Assembly: GCA_008729055.1 (NCBI GenBank)
Contig: SDUX01000002.1
Coordinates: forward strand, 3,127,874-3,191,873
DNA: 64,000 bases
Direction of reading: 5' to 3'
From: Pyropia haitanensis
Lineage: Eukaryota > Rhodophyta > Bangiophyceae > Bangiales > Bangiaceae
Position numbers and translations under genes: made by a program. Position 1 is the first letter of the stretch. The number at the start of each line of letters is the position of its first letter. Below the pieces are notes generated by a model. It had not been told where the DNA came from. It did no database searches and saw only the letters and a list, made by a program, of their open reading frames with translations. Below, piece by piece: positions 10,948 to 22,144 of this stretch.

Positions 10948-12836
10948 GGCGGCTGCCACGGCCGGCGGCGCGCATGGCGGCGGCGCACCGCAAAAAGGGT
11001 GGGGGGGTGGGGGTGGGGGGGGGTTGGGGGTGCGCGTTGGCGGTGGAGGGTGGAGGGTAGAGAGGGTGGAGGGTGGGGGGTGGAGGGGGGGGGGGGGGGG
11101 GGGGGGGTGCCGCCGCGCACCCGCGCCGCCGCCGCCGCTGCGAATCGCGGCGGCACGGGTGAGGGAGGGGCGGCGGCGGCGAGTGGCGGGGACGGGCGGG
11201 GGAGGGCGGCAGCGGCGGCCGGCCGCCCGCGGCGGCCGCCGCCGCCGCCGCGCGCCGGGGGGGTGTGCACGGCCGCCGCGGCGGTCGCCGCGGCGTGGCG
11301 GGCGGCGCGGCGGGCGGCGCGGCGGGGGGTGGGGGTGCCACCGCCCGCGGCGCGGGGGGGGGGGGGGTGGGCCGCGCTCGGCGGCCGCCGCCGCGCCCAC
11401 CCCGGCGGTTCTTTGCTTTCTTTTTTTTTGTTTTTTTTTTTGCACCGCCGCCGTCGCGGCGCGCCCACCGGTCGCCGCGGCGGCGACCGCGCGCACTCCC
11501 CCCCCCCCCCCACCCCCCCCCCCCCGCCACCCCCCCCCCCCCCCCAGGCACGACCGCCGCGCCGTACCGCCGCGGCGCGGCCGACGGCCAGCGTCTCCCC
11601 CCCCCCCCCCCCCCCCGCGGCACGCGCACCCCCCCCCCACCCCGCCGCCGCGGCGGCCGCCGCCGCCGCCACCGCCGCCGCCGCCGGTCGTGGCGGCGTC
11701 GCGTGCCGCGGCGGCGGCGGCGGGGGGGGAAGCGCACGCGGCGGGCGGCGCTCCCCCCCCCCCCCCCCCTCCCCCCCACCCCCCCCTGCTGCCCGCACCA
11801 CTGGCGGTGGTGGTGGTGGGGGTGGTGGCGGCGGCGGCCAAAGGCGGCGGCGGTGGGGACTGCGTCGCGGTGGGCGGGCGGGGGTGGTGGTGGTGGTGGC
11901 GGCGGTCGTGATGGGGGGGGTGGGGGGGGGGGGGGTGGGGTGACGGCGGTGGTGGTGGGGTGGGGTGACCGCGGTGGTGGTGGTGGTGGTGGTGGAGGGG
12001 GTGTGGTGGTGTGGTGGGGGTGGTGGTGGCCTGCCGGCAGGGGGCGTGGCGCCCCCCCCCCCCCCCCCCCCCGCGCCACCACCACCACCACCCCTTCGCG
12101 CGGGTACGCCCCGCCGACCGCCGCCGCGGCGGCGGCGGCGGCGGCGCCCCCCTCCCGACCCGCCACGGCGGCCGCGCGGCGACGACGCGGCGGCCGCCGC
12201 CGCCCGTTCCACCCGCCAACCGCAGCGGCCGGCGGCGTTGGCGGCGGCCGCCACGCCGTCGCCGCCGGCTGGGGGTGACGGCCACCGCCGCGGCGGCGGC
12301 GGCGGTGGGCGTGCCGGTGGGCGTGCCGGTGGGCGTGCCGGTGGTGGGGGGGGGGGGGGGGGGGGGCGCGGACGCCGCGGCCGGCGCGCGGCGCGTGGAA
12401 GCAGGCGCCCCCCCCCCCCCTCCCCCCCCCCCCCCCCCCTCTCCCCCCCCCGCCGCCACCGCCGACACCGCGGGCCGCCGCCGCCGGCGGCGCGACTGCC
12501 GACGCCGCCACGGCGGCGGCCACGCCCGGCGTGGCCGGCGTGGCCCGCCGCCGCCGCCGCGGTCTGCACACCCCCCGCTACGCGTCCCCATCCGCCACGC
12601 CGGCGGTGGGCGGCGGCCGCCGCGGCGGCACGGGTGACGGCGAGGGAGGGGGGGGGGGGGGGGGGGGGAAGGGGCGGACGCGCGGCGCTCCCCCCCCCCC
12701 CCCGCGCCCCCCCAGTGGTGGCTTTCCCCCATCCGCGTCTCCCCCCCAGTGTCGCCGCCCACTGCCAGCCGCGACGCGGCCGCCCGTGCCGCCAAGCCGC
12801 CGCCGCCCGCCGCCGGCCGCCGCACGTGGCAGGCCA

Positions 12837-12877
<41 letters not shown>

Positions 12878-12885
12878 GCCACGGG

Positions 12886-12917
<32 letters not shown>

Positions 12918-13510
12918 GCGCCACCGCCACCGCCGCCGCCGCCGCTGTCGCTGCGGCGGGCCGCAAACGCGGCGGCGGGTCGGCCGGTGGCGGCCGCGGC
13001 GGCGGGGCGGGGAGCCCGGCGCGCGCCCGCCCGGCGGCGCGCCGCGGCGCGCCGCACCACCCCCGCCCCGCGTCCCCGCGTCGCGGCGGCAACGCTGCCG
13101 GCGCGGCGGGGCGCGGCGGCTCCCCCCCCCCCCCCACCGGCCGCGGCGGCCGCGGCGGCGCCGCGGTGCCGCCACCGCCGCCGCCGCGGAGCCGCCACCG
13201 CCGTGACGCCACCGCCGGCCGGCGCGGGTCGCTCCGCCGCCCGGGCGGCGGCGGCCGCCGCCGCCGCCGCCGCCGCGGGCGCGGCGCGACTGGGAGGGGC
13301 GCCGCGCCGCGGTATGGTCCCGACCGTCGCCGTCGCCGCCGCCGCCGTCACCGCCGCCGCCGCCGTCGCCGTTGCCGCTGCCGTTGCCGCTGCCGCCGCC
13401 GCCACCACCGCTGCCGTCCCCGCGGCCGCCGCGGGCCGTAGTAGGGGGTGGCGGGAGCGGTGGACGCGCGCGTGCGCGGTCGATGGCCAGCGGGCCACAG
13501 CCGGGAGTTG
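10700..13510. repeat. Low-complexity block of triplet repeats and C/G homopolymers
   Basis: The stretch consists of (CCG)n/(GGC)n tracts, long G runs (for example about 11087-11107) and C runs (for example around 11497-11545, 12050-12072 and 12409-12452). It also holds (GGT)n tracts near 11805-12030 and a 12-base unit repeated three times at about 12303-12340. Very long open frames occur on both strands but encode only mono- or tripeptide repeats. I see no domain and do not call a gene. Confidence 0.6.
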
Positions 13511-13822
13511 CAACTAGTTGACAGGCGCGGCGATTAAGTAGGCCGCTCTCACGTGCGGAGGGCCGGGCCGCCGCTCCCGCTGGCTGCTGCCGTTGATTTC
13601 TCGACGGGATCTCGAGGTGAGCACGTACCTATCTCGTATATCTCGGTGGAACGCCTGTGCGCGCGGCGCCGTCGCCACGCGCCCACAGACAACAGCCGAC
13701 ACCCCTCCAGCGCGGCCGCGTCGTTTCTACATAGTTTTGTTCTTCTCCCTCCGGTGCACACAGGGAATAAGTTGTCAGTCGTTCAGAAAGGTCGACGAGA
13801 GGCATTAAACGATGAGTATGCA
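13511..13822. other. Spacer downstream of the nuclease gene
   Basis: Base composition drops here compared with the repeat block to the left. No coding signal is recognised. If the nuclease gene belongs to a transposon, its left boundary should lie in or near this stretch, but I found no inverted terminal repeat matching the other side (25,400-26,050). Confidence 0.3.
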
Positions 13823-13883
13823 CGTGGGGGGACCGGCCCCCGGGGAGAAACTCTGCGATAGCAGAGTAACCCCCCTCACACGC
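13823..13883 (-). ncRNA. Candidate guide-RNA scaffold: nested hairpins 3' of the Fanzor-like gene
   Basis: A 7-bp perfect hairpin (13850-13856 with 13861-13867, loop 13857-13860) and a second hairpin (CCGG-CCC-CCGG, about 13833-13844) are enclosed by an outer stem: a GTG plus G-run at 13823-13831 pairs with the C-run plus TCACACG at 13871-13883. The segment lies about 120-180 bases beyond the nuclease stop codon, in the orientation expected for a 3' UTR-encoded RNA. TnpB and Fanzor systems carry their guide RNA in this position. The folding is seen by eye; the guide role is inference. Confidence 0.35.
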
Positions 13884-14000
13884 AATCTGAACATCCGACG
13901 AAAACCCGCACGCGGCTCGTCGGAGAGAGGGGTGAACCGAGCTCGTGGCACTCGGCGGCCGGTGGCTATCGTGCCGTGAGTACCGCGGTGTGGAACCGAC

Positions 14001-15739
14001 TCACGCCACGGAAGTTGCCCGGCCGCCGCCCGCCACCGCTGGCGCACCGTCTCCCGTCTCTGCCGCTCTGGCGAGCTCCGTGGTTGCCACCGTGTGCGTG
14101 TCCGCCACCACCGCCGTCCGCGCCCCGCCGTCGCCATCCGGTCCGACAGCCGCCTCCCCGCCCGCGTCGCCCGTGGCGACCGCCACCACTGCGGCGCCTG
14201 GGGGACGGCCGCAGGCGCCGTCGCCAGCTCGGTCTGCGGCGGCGGCGCCCGCCGCCTCGCCGTCGTCACCGCCTCCCAGCCTCGGCCGTCGTACGCGTTG
14301 CGGGCGCATAAACGGGTGGCACGGCAGCTGCCGTATCTGCCGCAGCGCCTTCCACCCCATGTTGGCCGCCGCGTTCACGTCGCGGTTGACCAGCTGCCGC
14401 GAACACGCCCGCTCCACGCAGCGCTTGACGCCCCACACCCCCGCGGCGGCGGGGGCACGAAACACGACCCTCGCCGGGGGTGGGTGCTTGACCGCCCGCT
14501 CTGCCGCCATCTTGGCAGCCTCTGCTCGACAGGCCGCCCGTCGCGCGGCGGAGCGCACCGGCTGCGTGCGCTCCCAGCCGGCCGTCGGCGGCGCACGCGG
14601 GCGCCCCTGCCGGCCACGGCGGCCCCGCCGCCGCCCACAGATCAGGGTGCCGCGGGGTACGGGCGGCGGCGCCGCTGCCGACGCGTACACGACCGCCAGC
14701 TGCTGGCGGCAGCCGGCGCACGCCTGACTCGAGTTGTGCTCGTCTGCGTCCACCATCCAGCACAGCCGGCGGAGGTGGCGGCGGAGCCACGTGGCGCCCC
14801 CTCGGGTGGCCGCCTGCCCGACCACCACCACCACCGCCGAGCGGTTGACGACGCGGCGGAGGCGGCCACCCGTGAGCTCCCGCGCCACGGCCTCGCCCAG
14901 CCGCCGCCGTCGGATGACTTGATGCACCCGCGCCTTGCGCTGGCCGGCCGTCGCCGCGGCGCCCCACACCGCCCTGTACTGCGGCTGGCGGCGTGACTCC
15001 ATCCACTGGCGGCTGGCCGCCAGCACCGCCGCCGCGTCGCCCGTCCGCACCGTGTCGTGCGCGGCCACCACCTCGGGGGTCGTCGCCGGCGGCAGCTGGA
15101 GCGCGGCCAGCCGCTGCGCCGCCTCCCGCCGGTGCGCCGCCGCCGCCCGCGCCGTCATGCCGTTGCCTGCAGCTTCGGTGTAGCGGCCCCTGGTCAGGGT
15201 GTACACGGCGCCCGCGGGGGGGGGCGCCCGCCACCCCCGCGTCGCCCCGACCGCGTCTGCCACGCGCGCCGTCAGGCCGTCCAAGGCGGACGCAAACGCG
15301 CCGGCGGCGGCCACGTCCTGCGCCGCCGCCGCCGTCTTGCACGCCGCGAACGCGGCGCCGTCGGGCCGCCCGTGTGCCACTCGCGGCCGGACCCAGCCGG
15401 CGGCGGCCCGGCGCAGGCAGCCGAGCGCCACGTCGACGGCCGCGTGACGCGGCACCCGCCACCGGCCATTGCCGGTGGCCACCACCAGGCGCTGCGCCAC
15501 GGCCCGCAGGCGCCGCACGGCGCCGCGCCGGAGGGAGGCTGCCGGCCCCCGCGCGGTTCTCTCCGACGGCGGGCGCACCGATGGCGCCGGCGCGGCTGTC
15601 CCGCCGGCGGCGCCGCCGCGAGGCGGTCCAGTCGTGGCCGCGTTGCCGCACGGCGGCTGCCGTTTCTCTGCGCCGCCGGGGGCGGCCTTGCGCTTTCTCC
15701 ACGCCGGAGAGGGGGTGAGGGCTCCCGGCGGGGCCCCGC

Positions 15740-15782
<43 letters not shown>

Positions 15783-16509
15783 GCCTGCCGCCGCCGCTTC
15801 GGCCGGCGCCAGGGCGGCGGCGCGCCAGACGACGGCGTCTAGCGCCAGCGCCGCGCGGGTGAGCGCGTCCGCCGCCACCAGCCGCGACCGCGCCAGCCGG
15901 CGGCGGCGCACCCACGGGCGGTCGCCCCATGCCGCTGCCGTCGGCCCAGACGAGACGGCCGTCAGGACGGTGGCCTTGCCGGGGTCTGCCGACACAACGG
16001 TGAGGGTCTTGACGGCGGCGATGGGGAAGCCCTGCTTCTCCAGCTGCGTGGTGGGGCTCCCCTGCACCCGCGACTGCACCCGGCTGCCGTTGGCCTTGCG
16101 CGTCACGGCCGCCACGTCCGCGGCCTCGGCCTCGGCGGCCGTCGCCGGCCGCGACAGCGTGAAGACCACCCCCTCCCCGTTGGAGCGGAGGTCGGCGCCG
16201 GAGGTGCACCGCGCAGTTTCCAGCCCCAGGAGTCCCGCAATGGCCGCCGCCCCCCGCCGACGGACGTCCTCGTACAGCTTGCGGTGTGCGGGCCAGGCGC
16301 GCCGGATGAGCGGGCCCAGGCGTGCCTTGGTCACCGTGCCATACCCGTGCAGGGTGGCGGCCTTGCCAGGCACCAGCGAGAAGGGCTTGTCCACCACCCC
16401 CTCCGCCTGCACGTGCAGCAGGTACGGGATGTACTCTGCCCACCGGCGCGCGACCACGTGCGCCCCGCCTGTGGGGAACAGCGGTGGGGTACCCTGCACG
16501 GGCGCCGGC
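14001..16509 (-). pseudogene. Fanzor/TnpB-like RNA-guided nuclease, 3' part (RuvC and Zn-ribbon half)
   Basis: This half of the split gene carries the nuclease core. In order it shows a RuvC-I motif VVSADPGK (Asp at 15984-15986); a long Ala/Arg-rich insert; a second RuvC strand VVVVVGQAATRGG near 14805; the segment VDADEHNSSQACAGC near 14710-14757; further Cys pairs (ERACSRQL) of a zinc ribbon; and NRDVNAAANMGWKAL near 14350-14390 as RuvC-III. The DPG start, an acidic pair next to the S-x-x-C-x-x-C ribbon, and a Gly-Gln where TnpB usually has Glu fit eukaryotic Fanzor proteins, in which the catalytic Glu is relocated. I therefore favour Fanzor over a bacterial-type TnpB. The 3' end is the stop at 14001. 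There is no ATG before the DPG motif, so this half has no obvious own start. The frame is undamaged apart from the retrotransposon insertion. Confidence 0.8.
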
Positions 16510-16514
16510 TGCGC
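16510..16514. repeat. Target-site duplication TGCGC (left copy)
   Basis: These five bases precede the TG of the left LTR and recur immediately after the CA of the right LTR. A 5-bp duplication is usual for Ty3/gypsy integrases. Confidence 0.9.
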
Positions 16515-17375
16515 TGTGAGGCACCACCCACACACGGGCAGCCCTCAACGTACTGGCGCCGGTGTCAGCAACCCGTGCACCAATGAGGATGCCGGGCGCG
16601 GGGAAGGTGACGGGTGGGATGACGGTGATGGGGGTGGGGAAGAGGATGGGCGTGACGTCGGTGAGGGTCGAGGGGGTCGAAGGTAAAGGAGGTCTTTGTG
16701 TCTCTGTCTGTGGTTGTTCCCCCGAGGTCTCTCCCGGTGGCGCCCACACTCACGCATTATATACCCCCAGGGGGGCACCCAGGGTGCCCCAAAGCATGCG
16801 ATTGCCCGTCGTGCCGGTGGACGGCACCAAAGCTCTCAAAACAAAGCATGGGCTCTCAGAACAAAGCAAGGGTGGGCGTGTGCGCCCCAAGGCGCCCCAC
16901 CAGAAAGCCCCAAACGGGGGGGCGACGGTGTGCGGCGCTCGTAGCGCCGCGCGGCTGGCCCCACGCGCCATTCGACCCGAAAAGCCTCAGAGGCGTGTAA
17001 GCAGACGCCAGTCTTCGGGTCAAATATCTCCCGTGGGTCAGCAAGTCTTGTCGCTCCCATTGGTCCACGGGGAGATTGTTCCGGCTTGCTGACGCGTCAG
17101 AGATGTGGCTCGTCTTTTGGTCCGTTAGTCCGTTGATCCGTTGGAGACTGTACCCGTCGGCAGATGAGTCAGGGTAGTGTCGGTTAGCCAATCCGCGGCT
17201 CCCGTGCTGACCGTCCGTTAGTAGTAGATTATCGGACGGACACCGCGGCATGCCCCAGATTACTTTGGAGTTGATGCGTCTTGGAAGGAGTTGGCTGAGA
17301 AGGACAGGGAAGGAGAGGCCCCAGTCCTTATCCCCTAGGCTCCAGTCTTGGGGATTTAAGGGGCATATCCTTACA
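16515..17375 (-). repeat. 3' LTR of the chromovirus
   Basis: 861 bp, with TG...CA ends on the element strand. The open frames it contains translate identically to those of the other LTR. A TATATAAT box lies at 16756-16763 (minus strand), about 250 bases before the interrupted nuclease half, and points towards it. Confidence 0.95.
16756..16763 (-). promoter_or_regulatory. TATA box of the 3' LTR
   Basis: TATATAAT on the minus strand. It places U3 at roughly 17375-16780. In this copy it would drive transcription out of the element into the 3' half of the nuclease gene. Confidence 0.6.
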
Positions 17376-17386
17376 CCTCCCCCCCC
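17376..17386 (-). promoter_or_regulatory. Polypurine tract
   Basis: GGGGGGGGAGG on the element strand, between the pol stop codon and the 3' LTR. This is the expected primer for plus-strand synthesis. Confidence 0.85.
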
Positions 17387-20300
17387 TTAGGACGCGCGGC
17401 GCAGGAAAGCGTCCAACACCTCAGGTGCGTTCGCAAGGTCTTGCTTGGTCAGCCAGGAGTTCTCGCTGACGTCACAGCCTTTCCACTTGACCAGGTACTG
17501 TAGTCGTCCACGGCGCTTTCGTGACCTTATGATGGAGTCGACTTCGTACTCGACAGAACCGTCCGGAAATGCCACCGGAGGCGGAACGGGAGGAAGTCGG
17601 CCATAAGGATCAGCGCGGTACGGCTTCAGCAAGCTCGCATGAAAGGCGTTGTGAACCTTGCGATCGAGCACCGCTTGGGGAAGATCCAGGCGGAACGTCA
17701 CATCGTTGATACTCTCAGTGACGCGGTACGGTCCTGAGTACTTGGGCATCAGCTTGCGAGCGCCTTGGAAAGCATCTGGCATAAGGTGTTTGGTACTTAG
17801 TAGCACCAGATCGTCCACGGCGATCTTGCAAGGTCGGCGATGGCGATTTGCGTACGCCGAGCGCGCCTCATTTGCACTCTTGATGGCTGAGATGGCAGTC
17901 TCTTGAGCATGTTGGAGACCGCTTAGCCAGTCAGACACTGCAGGCATGCTTGACTCTGAGTTTTCGAGGATGTCCATTGGTACCGTCTTAGGTTCGAATC
18001 CGTAGTTCAGGAAGAAAGGGGAGTACGTTGTAACAGCATTTGGCGACCGGTTGTAGGCTACTTCTGCAGCAACCAGAAAGAGGTCCCAATCGCCTTGGTG
18101 ATGGTTGACAAAGTTTCGCAGGATTTCTTCGATCTTCTTGTTCATGATCTCAGTTTGTCCGTCGGTTTGCGGGTGGTACGCTGAAGAGGCCTTGATCTTG
18201 ACCTTGAGAATCTCCGTGAGCGACTGCCAGAAGTTGGAGAAGAAAATGCGGTCCCTGTCGCAGACAACATCAGCTGGGAGTCCGTGGTGTCGATAGACGT
18301 GATCATGGTAGAGCTGAGCTGCGACTGGCGCCGTACAGTCTGGCTTCATAGGGGCGAGGCGAATCATCTTGGAGAGGCGGTCGACAACGACGTAAATCCC
18401 GTTGTGGCCTCTTGGAGTCAGAGGAAGAGGCGTGATAAAGTCCATGGAGACACTTGCCCATCGTTGGCTCGGGGGGTCCAAGGGTTTGAGGTGACCCAGA
18501 GGTGAATGGGTGCTAGCCTTGTTCCGCTGGCACAAATCACATGTTTGTACGTATCTTTGGATGTCTTTCCGCATTGTCTTCCAGTAGTACTTGGAAGAGA
18601 TAACCTTGGTTGTTTTCTTGACTCCCATGTGCCCTTGGCACGGGACATCATGGTAGTCGTGGAGTAGTCTTTGGCGTAGAGTACCGACGGGGATACACGT
18701 ACGGTCACCTCGTTTCAACAACCTCATGTGTAGCCGGTAGGGAGATACCGGGTCTTTGACTAGGTCGGCAAACTCGGGGTCCGCGTCGTACTCTTGTCTT
18801 AAGGTGGCAAGGTCTTGATCACTTTGGTTGATGGTCATGAGGTTGTTGATTTCAGTTTTCTTGGGGAATTCTTCAATGGTCTTGGTCAGCACGCGACTAA
18901 GAAGGTCTTGATTGGGGGCGTGCTTGTCGGGAGCATCTTGTGGCTGCCTGGAAAGGGCATCAGCCACGGGGTTCGAAGTGCCCTTGATTGGGACAATCTT
19001 GAACTGGAACTGGTCCAGAAACTCCAGCCACTTGACTTGGCGATCGTTCAGCTTCTCTTGGGTGCTTAGGTATCTCAGGGACTCATGGTCGGTGTGGACC
19101 TCAAAGGGTCTTCCGTAGAGGTAGCAGCGCCAATGCCGGATAGCTTGTACGACTGCAAGCAGTTCTCTTTCACGAATGCTGTAGCGCTGCTCGTGGATGT
19201 TGAGGGTTAACGAGAAGTACGCCACTGGACGCCGTCCGCGTCCATCATCTTGCTCAAGGACTGCGCCCACAGCATACCCGCTGGCATCTGTAGACACGTA
19301 GATTGGGTATCTCTTGTCGAAAGGCCTTAGCACCGGTGCGCTCGTCGTTAGGTCCTGCAGCTGCTCAAAGGCTTTCTGGGCGTCGGGTGTCCACTCGAAG
19401 TCGACATTCCCAGTCAGCCTTGTTAGCGGCGTAGCTACGGCAGCCATTCCCTTGATGAATCTACGATAGAAGTTGACCATACCGAGGAAAGATTGTACAT
19501 CCTTTTTGCTCCTTGGTGTTGCCCACGTACGGATGGCTTGGACCTTGTAGTCTTCCATAGAGAAGCCTTTCTCGGAGATGACGTGGCCAAGGTAGTCCAC
19601 AGTAGTTCGAGCGAACTGGCACTTGCTCAGCTTGGCGTAGAGCTTGTGTTCTCGTAATTTCTCGAGTGCTAATCGTAGGTGCTTGAGGTGATCGTCGTAA
19701 GTTTCGCTGTAGACTAGGATGTCGTCGAGGTAGACACAGATGAAGTCGTACAGATAGGGTCGGAAGACATCGTTCATTAGGTTCATGAAGACCGCGGGTG
19801 CATTTGTCAGACCAAAGGGTACGACGGTGAACTCATAGAATCCGTACTTGGTTCGAAACGCCGTCAAAGGTATTGTTTCTGGGTCAAGGCGAATCTGGTG
19901 ATAGCCAGAGCGGAGGTCGATCTTTGTAAAGTACTTGGCCTTTCGCAGTTGGTCAAAGATGTCGTCGATGCGTGGTAGTGGGTACGCGTTCTTGATAGTA
20001 GCCTTGTTCAGGGCCCTGTAGTCGATGCACATTCGCCAGCCACCGTCCTTCTTCGCCGCAAAGAGGACGGAAGAGCCCCACGGTGAGGTGCTTGGTTGGA
20101 TGAATCCCTTCCTTATGAGGCCGGCCAGTTGAGTCTTGAGTTCTTCGAGCTCCCATTCGGCTAGTCGGTAAATTCCGCTACGACGCGGTTGGGCGTCATC
20201 GGTCAGCTTGATGCTAAATTTGTGACTGCGCTCAGGAGGGAGTCCGTCGGGGAGCTCGTCTGGGAAGACGTCAGCGTACTCTTTGAGAATCTCTTGAACT

Positions 20301-20919
20301 TCTTTCTTGTCTTCGCCTTGTCCCATCGTAATGGCGTTAATGTCGAAGGTGCTAGAGGGATCTTCCGACTGCAGGTAGATGGCAAAAACAGGGCACCTTT
20401 GAACGAGGTCCCGAGCAAGGCGTTGCCGACTGATCAGAGCTTCGGGCTTCTTGAGGGAGGCAGTGCTAGAAATGTTCTTGTGGTTGAACTTGAAGGAGAT
20501 CTTGTTTTTCTTGTTGTTGATTTTGGCGTCCTTGTCATCGCGCCACTTCTTTCCCAGGATGAGGTCGTACGCGCTCAATTCACAAACAGCAAACCGAAGT
20601 CGCTCTTGGTACGGTCCGATGTGAATCTCAAGAGGGTCAACGGTTTCAGCGAGGACATGGGAGCGGCCATCGGGCATGCTTGCCGCGAAGTCCGTTCCTT
20701 TCGTTTTCACATGCAAGGAGGTAACGAGGCGCCTTGAGACGACGTTGATGGGAGATCCGTCGTCGAACAGCACCTTAACAACTTTTCCATTGACAGAAGC
20801 AGTAGAAAGCAGAAGCCCGAGTCGCGGGCCTTCAAATGGTGACGACATATTTTCAGGAACCGAAGGAGCGTCTTTCACAGATGTTGAGGATTGTTGCTGC
20901 TTCAGTTCCGCTGGCCTTT
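17387..20919 (-). CDS. pol: Pol polyprotein with C-terminal chromodomain
   Basis: Residues are numbered from the GTG codon at 20878. An aspartic protease is marked by DDGS (39-42; the first position of the usual DTG triad motif is followed by Asp, not Thr) and by LILGKKW. Reverse transcriptase has MCIDYRALN (283-291), [21 protein letters not shown] and the active-site YLDD (383-386). RNase H has STDASG (529-534), RERELLAV and TDHES. Integrase has an HHCC zinc domain ending CDLCQRNK, then a catalytic triad in MDFI (D813), CDRD (D874) and GQTE (E910). After the GPY-type stretch the tail holds a chromodomain ([23 protein letters not shown]). This domain order defines chromoviruses, whose chromodomain steers integration to particular chromatin. 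Pol has no ATG of its own and lies in the -1 frame relative to gag; the open frame reaches back to the slippery site at 20917-20923. The stop is at 17387. Confidence 0.96.
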
Positions 20920-21780
20920 TGGGCAGTCCTTAGCCATGTGTCCTTTCTCGCGACAGCGAAGGCAGAGACCCTCGCGCATGCAGCGCTGGCGTTCGTCTGG
21001 CGTCAGCTTTTCGATCTTGATGCTGGAAATGTCCATCGGGACAACGCCCATCGTCTGCGGCTTGCCAGAAGTGCTGTTAACATTGCTGGTGATACGGGAC
21101 ACTCCAGCCTTGGCCGCTTCCACGCGCAGGGCGTCCGTCATCAGTGATTCAAGATCGGTGTACGTCTTGAGGCACAGTGCCTGCCAGATGTCGCGCTTCA
21201 GGCCTCGGCTATAGCGGTCGATCTTTTCCGCTTCGGTGATGTCCGGGATGTCCAAGAGGACGCTCAGGAAAGTCCTGTTGAACGTCCCGACGTCCTTGAT
21301 TTGGCGCCATGAGTGCAGCTTGTCCCGCGCCGCCTGCGTCTTGTTCAGAGGGCTGAAGCGACGGATGAGCGCAGCCCGAAAGGTAGCCCAGTCGGGGACC
21401 GCCGTCGTCCGACTGTAGGTATGCCACCAGGTGAACGCTTCACCGTCCAGGTAGGTGCAGGCGATCCGACACGCTTCGTCAGGGTCAGTCAGTCGCACAT
21501 ATGAGTCCATGTGCGAGCACCATGCTTCAATTGTCCCGGGCTTGCCAGAGAACAGCGCGGGCTTATTCGGCCTCGCAGTCGTCGCGCCTCCACTCGAGGC
21601 CTTAGCCTTGGCGTCGGACAGCTGTTTCTTGGCGTCCGCCAATTCAACCTTATGAGCCTCGAGCTCGGCGCTCATCTGCGAGACGAACGCTGTAAGTTGA
21701 TTCCATGACTCCGCGGAGGGTGCGGTTGAGGCCGTTCCCGGATTAATCGGGCTTACAGTCGCAGGATTCGGGGGGTCCAT
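20902..21780 (-). CDS. gag: Gag protein with zinc knuckle
   Basis: From ATG 21780 (MDPPNPATV) this 292-residue protein forms the particle that packages element RNA. An N-terminal coiled-coil-like segment ([20 protein letters not shown], with heptad spacing) precedes the capsid domain: [41 protein letters not shown]. The C-terminus carries one CCHC knuckle, [14 protein letters not shown], for RNA binding. The frame stays open upstream of the ATG but without another good start. The stop is at 20902, just past the slippery heptamer that could extend translation into pol. Confidence 0.93.
   Translation of the reverse strand: MDPPNPATVSPINPGTASTAPSAESWNQLTAFVSQMSAELEAHKVELADAKKQLSDAKAKASSGGATTARPNKPALFSGKPGTIEAWCSHMDSYVRLTDPDEACRIACTYLDGEAFTWWHTYSRTTAVPDWATFRAALIRRFSPLNKTQAARDKLHSWRQIKDVGTFNRTFLSVLLDIPDITEAEKIDRYSRGLKRDIWQALCLKTYTDLESLMTDALRVEAAKAGVSRITSNVNSTSGKPQTMGVVPMDISSIKIEKLTPDERQRCMREGLCLRCREKGHMAKDCPKGQRN
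20917..20923 (-). promoter_or_regulatory. Candidate -1 ribosomal frameshift site
   Basis: On the element strand the sequence reads C CCA AAA in gag codon phase, a canonical X XXY YYZ heptamer. It is four codons before the gag stop. After a -1 slip the frame is open directly into pol. Confidence 0.7.
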
Positions 21781-22144
21781 TGCGTCCTGGGTGAGGTCCG
21801 CAACAATCAAATTAACCCAACAGACCCGGTTTGACTTACTCCGGCAGAGCACGGGGCAAGTCTTACAAGATGTGCAAGTTAATTTGACCAAGCAAAATAG
21901 TGCTGCACTAGCTCTGGACAAGCGTGGCCGTCGTGGCTACCACGTTTCCAAAGATGGACAACACTATTTGATGGGTCACAAGCGATGCGATGAAGCAGAA
22001 TTCGAAGACTCAAATCACGCAATCGGATTTTCCCGCCGGCCGCCGCGCACGGGCCCGAGTCGGGTCGTGCCGGATTTCCACGCGGGGGGATCAAAGGGGG
22101 AAAATCGCGTCTCTTGCACAGATCCTGGGGGGTGTTGCGAGGTG

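Noticed and set aside
9728..13212. Very long open frames (700-1,000 codons) on both strands
   Set aside because: They arise from stop-poor GC triplet repeats and translate to mono- or tripeptide runs. Only the last ~180 codons (10005-10549) contain a real domain.
17985..18010. tRNA-like word GGTTCGAATCC
   Set aside because: It lies inside the intact integrase coding region and has no acceptor or anticodon stems.
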